A stretch of 64,000 bases of DNA from an uncultured Mucilaginibacter sp. (GTDB lineage: Bacteria; Bacteroidota; Bacteroidia; Sphingobacteriales; Sphingobacteriaceae), in contig NZ_CAITNG010000142.1 in NCBI RefSeq assembly GCF_903893715.1, forward strand, positions 1 to 64,000, read 5' to 3'. The notes beneath the pieces are model-generated. The model was not told the DNA's origin. It saw only the letters and a list, made by a program, of their open reading frames with translations, and did no database searches. The position numbers were made by a program, and so were the translations under genes. This document shows, piece after piece, positions 35,898 to 43,064 of the stretch (position 1 is its first letter; the number at the start of each line of letters is the position of its first letter).

Positions 35898-36878
35898 CTA
35901 TTTAGAGCCATCAACAAATTTCTTTTTTGTTCTGGCGCGTACCAGGTCATATTTAGGAGGGATAACCTCCGCATAAAATCCCCGGTAATTGAACCTGTGT
36001 TCACCACGCAAGTAGCGATTGACAAAAACAGTGTAATCTTCATCGGGCGTTGCAACCTTCCTTCGATAGTGTTCCTTTACGAAATGGACCATCTGCTTTT
36101 TATTTTCAAACTTCATGAGTGAAGTTTTATACAGCTCCGAAAGTATTTGAGGCTCTATTGGCACGATCAGGCCTATGTTGTCATATTCTTTAATATAGAT
36201 AGACCATTCGTAATACATTGACATGGCGACTTGATAGGACATAGCGATCAGTCTCATTACCTCAACGATCTGTTCTTTAGGTAATAAGGTAACCGCATTG
36301 GGAGGCATCGTATAATTAGGATGCAGTGAGATCGGGTTCGGTATTTCTGTAAAAGACAATTTATCCGCGTTTTCGACCTTAGTACCTATTGCAAAAAAGC
36401 CCTTATTAAACTCGTAGCCGCTTTTAAAACCATAAAATGCCTCGGTTTTCTTATTGTAAAACGCGGACGAAATTTCATAAGCATATTGAAGTTTAGACCT
36501 TAGAGATTGTTTCGTGCGGATATCAAGCTGCTTGACCTTGTTGAGTTGTATCGTTTCCTCGAATGTCATTACTTTGATGTTCAGATCAGGGAAAATTTCC
36601 GGCGTAGCCTGTAGATCGGTAAAGGGCCTGAAGAATCTTACACGATTGTTTAACGCATCGTCGCCGCCAGCCATCAGATAAGCTTTGTCGAAATGGTTAC
36701 GTGTTACGAGTGGCAGGTATTCGGCCAGCCGCATCTGATTGAAATTCTGCTGTATCATCAGCATGGCCCATTCGAGACGGTCGATAAAGTCCGTACCAAT
36801 GAAATCGTTGGTAACAGCCTCACCGAATTGCTCTTCTGAAAGCGCCAGGTCTTTATTCAGTAAACTTGCATTTTTCAT
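35898..36878 (-). CDS. ICE-encoded protein of unknown function
   Basis: 326 aa from ATG 36878 (MKNASLLNKDLALSEEQ); the frame extends 54 bases upstream into hydrophobic residues that look non-coding. It is soluble, with no recognised motif; WAMLMIQQNFNQMRLAEYLPLV and a basic C-terminus (VRARTKKKFVDGSK) are the most distinct parts. Its position, between the excisionase-like genes and the conjugation block, is where CTnDOT-like elements carry regulators such as rteC, but I cannot show that relationship. Confidence 0.6.
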   Translation of the reverse strand: MKNASLLNKDLALSEEQFGEAVTNDFIGTDFIDRLEWAMLMIQQNFNQMRLAEYLPLVTRNHFDKAYLMAGGDDALNNRVRFFRPFTDLQATPEIFPDLNIKVMTFEETIQLNKVKQLDIRTKQSLRSKLQYAYEISSAFYNKKTEAFYGFKSGYEFNKGFFAIGTKVENADKLSFTEIPNPISLHPNYTMPPNAVTLLPKEQIVEVMRLIAMSYQVAMSMYYEWSIYIKEYDNIGLIVPIEPQILSELYKTSLMKFENKKQMVHFVKEHYRRKVATPDEDYTVFVNRYLRGEHRFNYRGFYAEVIPPKYDLVRARTKKKFVDGSK

Positions 36879-37110
36879 AAACAGTCGGATTATAGTAATT
36901 ATCATTAGATGAGTTATTATTGCGCTAAGCAACGGGGGCTCCGTAGTTGGAATTGATCCGGAAAGAGGTTTATCACACGCCGTTCCTACCGGCCGCGTTT
37001 ATACGATTGGTTTTCAGTGTTCAGAGAATTTCCCGCGGCAAGCCTTGTGTTGTTCTGAATGTATTCCGGCAGCCCCGTTTCTGATAGCGGGGTTACCTTT
37101 GCCTTCAGGT

Positions 37111-37782
37111 TCATTTGAAAGGGTGGTCATTTAACAAATCAGTTTCTCCTATGCCATATTCCCTTGCGACGGCAACGGGATCGAGCTTTGCTTCACAAGG
37201 AATTTCAAGCACGACCACATTTTCCGGCAACTCCAGGAGGTTTTCGTCAGGTTCAAATAATTCGTGGGTTTCGGTATTGTAAAAACAAAGGTATTCTTCA
37301 CCGTTATCGGACATTTCCAAGCTCTGCAAACTGATGTGCTTCCAGGGCAATTCCGTTTCACGGAGTTCCTTCAGACGCCAGTCTATGGTAAAGTCGGTAC
37401 CAGCAAGGTCGATATGGGGTAATTTACCGGACAGCCGCATTGCCAGGCTTTCATCACCCAGGAAAAATCCCCATCCTTCTTTCTGGCTCATGCGGTTCAG
37501 ATCGTTTTTAAGTACTGCGGTTATCAAACCGTTGCTCTCGATGATAAGGGAAGGTATGATCAGGTCTATTGTCACATCCCGGATTTTGTCCAGGTCGATC
37601 CGTTCGTATACGCCGATGGCTTTGCCTGTATACCGACCGGAATAGAAAGGGCCTTCATTTTTGAGGTGATCAAACGGAATTTTATATTCTGGCCGGTTAA
37701 ACCGGCGTAATTCCCGCTGTGCTGTATCGATGATGAAAGGAGCCGAACCAATGATCAACAATGTTTTTTCAGTTGTCATCAT
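37111..37782 (-). CDS. ICE-encoded protein of unknown function
   Basis: 223 aa. It begins MMTTEKTLLIIGSAPFI, a strand plus glycine loop that resembles the start of a nucleotide-binding fold, though no full motif follows. The C-terminal third is acidic (LFEPDENLLELPENVVVLEIP). No signal peptide or membrane helix. I do not recognise a family. Confidence 0.55.
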   Translation of the reverse strand: MMTTEKTLLIIGSAPFIIDTAQRELRRFNRPEYKIPFDHLKNEGPFYSGRYTGKAIGVYERIDLDKIRDVTIDLIIPSLIIESNGLITAVLKNDLNRMSQKEGWGFFLGDESLAMRLSGKLPHIDLAGTDFTIDWRLKELRETELPWKHISLQSLEMSDNGEEYLCFYNTETHELFEPDENLLELPENVVVLEIPCEAKLDPVAVAREYGIGETDLLNDHPFK

Positions 37783-37955
37783 GTCTGTTTTTTAATATTG
37801 CACGGCGGGGTAAATGCCGGTAAGGGAGATAAGAAAGGCTGTAAAAATAGAAAGTCCCTAACGCTCGCCGCAGGGACCTTCAACCTAAACCTTATCACAA
37901 TAGCGGGCAGGTTGCCCGCATTTGAATTCGCAAGTTATAAAATAATATTAAATAT

Positions 37956-38261
37956 TTAGAATTCCCGGTGAAACGCGCTGTTGCGCATGTATTCATTAAA
38001 CCGCTGCTGGTATTCCCGCTCGGCATTCAGCCTGCGGTTGATCACCCCGCAGCGCCAGAAGCAAAGCACCCATGCCAGCAAAGCAATACTTAAACAGGTT
38101 AACGTTTCCTTCCGTGATTCGGCATTTTGGGCAACAGTAGGCTTTACAACCATAATTGTGTTGCCGATCTTCTTTACGTGCTGCCTGCGACCAACTGCGC
38201 CGAAAAAAGCAAAAGTGGAAATCAGACAGGCCAATAAAACGTTTCGTACGATGGCTTTCAT
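37956..38261 (-). CDS. Small membrane protein in the ICE, unknown function
   Basis: 101 aa with two hydrophobic helices (about residues 7-24 and 52-70), the second containing LSIALLAWVLCFWRCG, and a basic C-terminal region rich in Arg, Glu and Asn. It could be a membrane accessory of the conjugation apparatus. A hairpin-capable stretch GCGGGCAGGTTGCCCGC lies just downstream (about 37902-37918). Confidence 0.5.
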   Translation of the reverse strand: MKAIVRNVLLACLISTFAFFGAVGRRQHVKKIGNTIMVVKPTVAQNAESRKETLTCLSIALLAWVLCFWRCGVINRRLNAEREYQQRFNEYMRNSAFHREF

Positions 38262-38316
38262 GGTATAAATTGTTAATATAAAATTACTAATTTAGTTAGT
38301 AATATCCAAGTATTTT

Positions 38317-38775
38317 TTAATTTACTTCATAAATTTGGTTATGTTTCCTCGCTTCCTGTACCCTATCGCGGATGGTATCAATTATTCCGGATTCAGGTAT
38401 CCCCCGCAGCCATATCATCGGGTTTTCAGGGTCTGTGCTTTTAAGCAGCAAATCCATCAGGCGGAATAATTGAAGGGAAAGCGGCTGCATCATCACATAA
38501 TCTTTAATTCTATACATTTCCAGTTGGTCTACCCGCTTAAAAAATATACCCCGGCTTATGCGGATGTATTCGGCGGTAACCAGGTATTCGATAGTTCGGA
38601 TATAAATGATTCTGTACCAGGCCGCAAGGCAAACTACAAAACTAAACATGATAAAATAGGGAGATAGCCACCATGCCAGTAAAAGCAGTGTAAGGCCCAA
38701 TAAGGTTAACGGCAATGCTTTAAGAAAAGCAAAAAGAAATGCCGGTTTTAATATAATATCATCGGTATGTGTCAT
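38317..38775 (-). CDS. Membrane protein with bacterial PH domain (bPH2-like)
   Basis: 152 aa. Two adjacent membrane helices (residues 12-34 and 38-58) are followed by YLVTAEYIRISRGIFFKRVDQLEMYRIKDY, here given by its landmarks YLVTAEYIRI and QLEMYRIKD. This is the strand pattern of a bacterial PH domain. Such proteins are membrane-associated scaffolds. It overlaps the next gene upstream by 17 bases, so translation is coupled. Confidence 0.75.
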   Translation of the reverse strand: MTHTDDIILKPAFLFAFLKALPLTLLGLTLLLLAWWLSPYFIMFSFVVCLAAWYRIIYIRTIEYLVTAEYIRISRGIFFKRVDQLEMYRIKDYVMMQPLSLQLFRLMDLLLKSTDPENPMIWLRGIPESGIIDTIRDRVQEARKHNQIYEVN

Positions 38776-39355
38776 TTTTCAATTGGTCTAAGAATGTTAA
38801 TGATTTAATGGGTTTTCGCGTCCGGATTTTACCGCGAATACCAAAGGCAAGCTGAAAAGCATGAAAGCTGATAACGTCTTCATCGAATACCCGTAGTTTA
38901 TCCCGGCGATAGATAAGTACCTTGAAATTACTATGCTGAATCCGTATCGGGATATTCTTCAGGCCCGCGCCTAATTTGATATCGGTCAGATGCCCAAGCA
39001 GGTCACAACCAAATACTAGCGTGAATTTTCGTTTTTGGAACTTCTGCCTGATCCAGTTTGCCTGTTCTTCCTGTAATTTGTTGCCAATAGCGACAAAAGC
39101 CAGTTCCTCCAGTTTAGGGTAGCGCTGGCGGTTGATGGTTATAAAAGCTATTGCCTCCATCGCACAATAGGTAACAATTACTTCCAAAGCAGTTTCTTCA
39201 CCGGCCATCCATAGGTTAACCGTTGTTGGGATTTTATGGAACCCTTCGCCGTAATGTTCATTGGTATCGCCGTACTGAAAAGACAACTCCTCAGAAATAT
39301 TGAAAAAGGCCTGGATATCCATAGGGACACCCAGCCTTGTCAATAGTTCGTTCAT
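38759..39355 (-). CDS. Toprim-like protein, degenerate, ICE-encoded
   Basis: 198 aa. The middle part (residues about 55-140) follows the order of a Toprim fold. A strand and helix read EVIVTYCAMEAIAFITINRQ (in pieces). A glycine strand AFVAIGNKLQEEQANWIRQ comes next, then TLVFGCDLLGHLTDIKL where catalytic Asp-x-Asp would be expected. The acidic metal ligands are only partly kept (GCDLLG instead of DxDxxG), so it may be an inactive primase-like or binding protein. The match is from pattern reading and is tentative. It overlaps its neighbour by one base. Confidence 0.45.
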   Translation of the reverse strand: MNELLTRLGVPMDIQAFFNISEELSFQYGDTNEHYGEGFHKIPTTVNLWMAGEETALEVIVTYCAMEAIAFITINRQRYPKLEELAFVAIGNKLQEEQANWIRQKFQKRKFTLVFGCDLLGHLTDIKLGAGLKNIPIRIQHSNFKVLIYRRDKLRVFDEDVISFHAFQLAFGIRGKIRTRKPIKSLTFLDQLKNDTYR

Positions 39356-40131
39356 TAGCGCGAGCCGCCACTGCGGGTATAGGAACGGCTTTCCTGGTTA
39401 GGCACGAAACCACGTTGATTTTCAACATCTTTTATGGCATTGTAATAACCGGGACTTAGTTTTTCGGCAGCTTTTTCATCCCTCTTTTTGTTAAACAGTG
39501 CGTTCAGTCCTTTGTAAACCATATAGGTCAGGCCGCCATCGATCAATATGGATGCAACAAGCGCGATCTTGTCAGAACGGATGCCGTGCTGATCGACTGC
39601 GGAATAATTGAATTTAGTGCCATCAGCCAACTGCACCTGTTTGCCTTTCCTGTAATTTTCTTTTTGGGCGGCGGTAAGGAATTCGTTGTTTACCATATCC
39701 GGCGCAAGTACCTTTTCGGTATCGGATACGATATATTCCCTTGTGTCGGAATCATACTCGACCAGCATTTCCTTTTTATTTCCTTTATTGTCAATAGTGA
39801 TTTTCAGGAAGTTTTCAACTTCGCCTTTTTGCAATTGCCTGGCTTCGTTGTCATCGAGGAAATCAGGGGTGGTTCCCCTGCGATATATTGGATGGATCAG
39901 CAGGTCTACTTTTCCCTGCTCGTTGTGCCGCAGCGAAATTTTGGCGCTGATGGATTTGATCTTGATATTTTCAGCTTCAAGGTCATGCAACTCGAGCAGC
40001 CCTGTGCGGCGGCCTGAAAGCAGGGCTTTCAGGTCATCCACATTTAAAAGGAGCTGGCCGTTAGCGGCCAGCCCTATGGTCTCCATATCCTCGACAGGGA
40101 GATCGTTTTCATCAAAATTTACGATATGCAT
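39355..40131 (-). CDS. DUF4099/DUF3945-type ICE protein
   Basis: 258 aa. It contains LLELHDLEAENIKIKSISAKI (landmarks LELHDLEAENI and KSISAKISLR) and VDLLIHPIYRR, which are typical of the DUF4099/DUF3945 proteins of Bacteroidetes elements. In many relatives this module is joined to topoisomerase or mobilisation domains. A putative membrane-inserting segment (IALVASILIDGGLTYMVY) lies near residue 200. It starts two bases from the next gene. The function is not known. Confidence 0.75.
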   Translation of the reverse strand: MHIVNFDENDLPVEDMETIGLAANGQLLLNVDDLKALLSGRRTGLLELHDLEAENIKIKSISAKISLRHNEQGKVDLLIHPIYRRGTTPDFLDDNEARQLQKGEVENFLKITIDNKGNKKEMLVEYDSDTREYIVSDTEKVLAPDMVNNEFLTAAQKENYRKGKQVQLADGTKFNYSAVDQHGIRSDKIALVASILIDGGLTYMVYKGLNALFNKKRDEKAAEKLSPGYYNAIKDVENQRGFVPNQESRSYTRSGGSR

Positions 40132-40132
40132 A

Positions 40133-41317
40133 TTATCTGCCTATTTTATGGTTTTGTTTATTTTCCAGCGACTGGCCCTGTCCTTCGTCCATCGCTATTT
40201 CCAATTCCCGTGGGTTATTTTTAGCTTCCAAAAGGGATGAGTACAAGCCGTCAGTTGGCTTTACGATCTTGCGGGTGCCGGAGGCATCTTCAACTTTGAT
40301 GCTTTTAGTTTTATACATATCGATAACCTTATAGGAATTATGCATGTAGGCGATCTCGTCGCCCTTTTGAAAACCTGCATTGGTACCGTTGCCTTGTTTT
40401 TGTTCGCGTTTTTGGGTGACACCTAAAAGCAGGCCAGAAATCCGCTGGGCATCCCTTGAAGCTTTGGCGATCTCAAATGGCTGGTCCTTCAATATTTTAA
40501 CGAAGTTGTTCATGTAGGCAGCCTGCTGCCCGAAGTTGTGGCCGATCTTTAATTCACCGCCTATCAGGATACCGGCAATCGCGGCACGCATTTCTTCGTG
40601 GGCATAATCCAGTGAGCCAAGCTTTCCGTCCATTGGGCGGTTCAGGCGGCTTTCATGCCCTGACCAGTGTGCCAACTGGTGGATGGCAGCCTGGTAGTAC
40701 TTGGTTTCATTTTCAAAAGTTTCCTTTTCCGGCAGGAAAATTACGTCCCTAAGCTTGTCGTAGTAAGCTTCCTGGCCGCCGTGTATGATGGTGGCCTTAC
40801 TATCAGCGATCATTTTTTCAGCACGTTCGATGGGTGACAGCGGTTGTGCCTCATTTTGTTTTTTCAGAAAGTCCTCCAATGGTGGCATGTCTTTTAGCTG
40901 CTCACCATTAAAAAGGAAGGGTTTGGCCTGCTGCGGCTTTTCAAAAGTCACCGTCTTTGTTTGGGTGACGCCTGCATCATCCTTAATTCTTCCACCCTCG
41001 GCGGTACGAATGGCCTGGATATCCTTTGTTTTCGGAAATTCGATGAGCGTTCCCTTTTCATCCTTTTTTACCCAGTTGCCTGCATAGCGTGCAGCATCAG
41101 CCGACATCCAACGCGGGTCATCATGGCGCTGCATCCCTAAAATAAGCGCGTTCATGGCGCTGTAGCCCTTTCCTGTTGTCGGGTTAATTGGTGTTACGAA
41201 AGCGGGCATCCCGTTTTCTTTTACCGGTTTTTGAAAAAGAGAGTTTCCCTCTTTGATTTCCGCTACCAGTCTATTCGACAACTGGATCGGAAGCGCTTTG
41301 AAATTTTTGTCGTTCAT
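40133..41317 (-). CDS. ArdC-like antirestriction protein with zincin domain
   Basis: 394 aa. The N-terminal domain (residues 1-90) has GMPAFVTPINPTTGKGYSAMN and DDPRWMSADAARYAGNWVKK, the ssDNA-binding pattern of ArdC. A metallopeptidase-like domain follows with YYQAAIHQLAHWSGHESRLNR, in which HQLAH replaces HExxH, so the catalytic Glu is missing, and EEMRAAIAGIL further on. ArdC protects incoming single-stranded plasmid DNA from restriction. The C-terminal ~90 residues (GFQKGDEIAYMHNSYKVIDM) look like a small DNA- or nucleotide-binding add-on. It overlaps the M23 gene by 47 bases. Confidence 0.85.
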   Translation of the reverse strand: MNDKNFKALPIQLSNRLVAEIKEGNSLFQKPVKENGMPAFVTPINPTTGKGYSAMNALILGMQRHDDPRWMSADAARYAGNWVKKDEKGTLIEFPKTKDIQAIRTAEGGRIKDDAGVTQTKTVTFEKPQQAKPFLFNGEQLKDMPPLEDFLKKQNEAQPLSPIERAEKMIADSKATIIHGGQEAYYDKLRDVIFLPEKETFENETKYYQAAIHQLAHWSGHESRLNRPMDGKLGSLDYAHEEMRAAIAGILIGGELKIGHNFGQQAAYMNNFVKILKDQPFEIAKASRDAQRISGLLLGVTQKREQKQGNGTNAGFQKGDEIAYMHNSYKVIDMYKTKSIKVEDASGTRKIVKPTDGLYSSLLEAKNNPRELEIAMDEGQGQSLENKQNHKIGR

Positions 41318-41738
41318 AATCGTTTTTGTTTAACAGTTCATATAAAAATTTAATTGGATTGATGTATTTGTGCTTGTAGCAGATACAGAAATGGAGGTGC
41401 TCGCCCGTGACCCTTCCCGTTGCACCGGTAATCGCTATCGGTTCGCCTGCGAAAACGGTATCCTGCGGCCCCACCAGAATTTTGCTGAGATGGCCGTAAA
41501 CTGATTCGAAATCGCCGTGGCTTAGCCGGATATGGATGCCGAGGCCGTCGTCGAAGCCAATGGAACTTACAAAACCGTCAAGGACGGCATAAACGGTATC
41601 ATGCCTGGCTTTAAAGTCTATTCCATAGTGCATGGCGTATTTGCCCGTAAGCGGGTGGACGCGGTAACCATAGCCCGAATTTATAGTAAGGTGTTTGAGG
41701 GGGAGGCAGACCAGGCAGATGCTGATCAGTGTTTTCAT
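41271..41738 (-). CDS. M23 (LytM-like) peptidoglycan hydrolase
   Basis: 155 aa. After a short hydrophobic N-terminus comes the full M23 zinc site: SGYGYRVHPLTGKYAMHYGIDFKA (His and Asp ligands in MHYGID), LSHGDFESVYGHL and GEHLHF. The domain is near minimal in size, with little else. In conjugative elements such enzymes open the peptidoglycan for the secretion channel. The start overlaps the previous gene by four bases (ATGA), which shows translational coupling. Confidence 0.88.
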   Translation of the reverse strand: MKTLISICLVCLPLKHLTINSGYGYRVHPLTGKYAMHYGIDFKARHDTVYAVLDGFVSSIGFDDGLGIHIRLSHGDFESVYGHLSKILVGPQDTVFAGEPIAITGATGRVTGEHLHFCICYKHKYINPIKFLYELLNKNDYERQKFQSASDPVVE

Positions 41739-42142
41739 CTGGCATAAACTTTTTCCTGCCCGATCTTTTCGGTGTGCCTGACGTTATCCAGTGCCCTTTC
41801 CCAAATTCCGGGATTATCACGGGCAATTTCGAGGGCGTCATAGGTGCCCCTGGAAGTTCCCCTGTCCTGGAGCAGCATAATTTTGTACATGGCCTTAAAG
41901 TCGTTTTGTTCCATTGACGAGCCGTTGGCCATCAGGTCATCAAATATCTCCTTCTTATCTTTAAGCTTAAACAAGGTATCCCAGGAGTATATTCCTTCTT
42001 TACCACCGGGAAAACTGACATACATTTCATTCAATTCTCTCGGATAGGTCATAACCCCAACTTGTCCCTGCATTTGCACAGGGTCATTTTTAAAATCCGG
42101 ATGCACTAAAACAAGCGATCCGGTTAAAGTTCCATTTTCCAT
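41735..42142 (-). CDS. ICE tandem paralog 3 (QGQVGV protein)
   Basis: 135 aa. The N-terminal half is strand-rich with MQGQVGVMTYPRELNEMYVSF and GKEGIYSWDTLFKLK; the C-terminal half is helical (DRGTSRGTYDALEIARDN). It shares its layout with the two next genes (42163 and 42645): a QGQ/G turn, a GIYS/GLYS strand, a leucine-lysine stretch and an I-F/Y-D-D helix. The SH3-like first half suggests a binding module. No known family is recognised. It is coupled to the M23 gene by a 4-base overlap. Confidence 0.6.
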   Translation of the reverse strand: MENGTLTGSLVLVHPDFKNDPVQMQGQVGVMTYPRELNEMYVSFPGGKEGIYSWDTLFKLKDKKEIFDDLMANGSSMEQNDFKAMYKIMLLQDRGTSRGTYDALEIARDNPGIWERALDNVRHTEKIGQEKVYAR

Positions 42143-42162
42143 AATATTTAATATTTAAATTT

Positions 42163-42567
42163 TTACCTGCCTATTTTTCGTGGTGGGGCAAGGTCAATGA
42201 CTTCATTCAGCCGGATAGTGGCCAACCGGTGAAGTTCGGGGTCGTCTTGCAACAGCTTGAAAGCGGCTTTCATTTGTTTGTCCGATCCGAATGCCTGCAG
42301 TGCAGCCAGTATTTTAAGATTTTCAGGTAACGGCGGCCATAACCATCCCTGTTTGTTTTCAGCTAATTCGTTTAGTTCGTCAGCATTCTTCAGGACAAAG
42401 ACGGTTTTGGAACTGAAACAATCAACTTCCTCATCTTCAAATCTTATCCAAATGTTGTCATCCGTGAAATCTGTAAATTCGATTTTACCGATACTACCTG
42501 CATAATCAGAAGTCCAGAGGACCGGGCTGACCATCACGACCAAACCCATAGCGTCTTGCTCTTTCAT
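42163..42567 (-). CDS. ICE tandem paralog 2
   Basis: 134 aa from ATG 42567 (MKEQDAMGLVVMVSPVLW); a longer frame starts at 42624 but adds an unrelated tail and would make it unlike its paralogs. The strand order matches them: VVMVSPVLW, GSIGKIEFTDF, IWIRFEDEEVDCFSSKTVFVLK. It then has an extra helical segment ending DLAPPRKIGR. The least similar of the three and probably the most diverged. Confidence 0.55.
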   Translation of the reverse strand: MKEQDAMGLVVMVSPVLWTSDYAGSIGKIEFTDFTDDNIWIRFEDEEVDCFSSKTVFVLKNADELNELAENKQGWLWPPLPENLKILAALQAFGSDKQMKAAFKLLQDDPELHRLATIRLNEVIDLAPPRKIGR

Positions 42568-42644
42568 ATTCAGCGATTCAATTGTAAAAAAATAAGGTGT
42601 GAAGACCGGAATGCAGGTTTGCAAGCGGCCACGCAGATCAGGAA

Positions 42645-43064
42645 TCAGCGTTTGAGTCCTTTGCTTTGGTTTAATCCTATGTATTCGTCTAAGCCGGTTG
42701 TAGCGGCATCAAGGATATTTTGATTTTTTTGAACTAATTCCATCGAAGTACGCATATACGGTTTAGAACCATAGTCCAATAAAAGGGCTATATTTTTTAG
42801 TTCCCTAAAATCGTCATTGGACAACAGCAACGCATGTTCGTGCATGTATTCATAAATACTTTCAGGTGGCTTCAATAATAAGAGCGCATTGGCACTATAT
42901 AACCCTACCTGGGCATCATCGAACCCTACAATGAACTCGTCGGTATTCAGGATGGCTGCCGTGATGACACCGATCTGTCCCTGCCTGAAAACAGGATCAT
43001 CTGTAAGCCGGGGATTAACCAGCACATAATCGGGGAGCTGTACTTCACTGTTATCGGTAATCAT
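42645..43064 (-). CDS. ICE tandem paralog 1 (QGQIGV protein)
   Basis: 139 aa. VLVNPRLTDDPVFRQGQIGVI, seen here as its parts NPRLTDDP and RQGQIGVI, is close to HPDFKNDP and MQGQVGVM of the paralog at 41735. VGLYSANALLLLK matches EGIYSWDTLFKLK there. The C-terminal helix pair ends GLDEYIGLNQSKGLKR. It overlaps the coupling-protein gene by four bases, so all are made together. The function is unknown. Confidence 0.6.
   Translation of the reverse strand: MITDNSEVQLPDYVLVNPRLTDDPVFRQGQIGVITAAILNTDEFIVGFDDAQVGLYSANALLLLKPPESIYEYMHEHALLLSNDDFRELKNIALLLDYGSKPYMRTSMELVQKNQNILDAATTGLDEYIGLNQSKGLKR

Noticed and set aside
35808-35976. Plus-strand frame beginning MDYKLKIGYDTRLLRD
   Set aside because: It looks slightly protein-like, but half of it overlaps the end of a longer opposite gene and it lacks a promoter or family.
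37070-37095. Hairpin CCCCG...CGGGG in the 36879-37110 gap
   Set aside because: Five-base stem without T-run; too weak to call a terminator or RNA.
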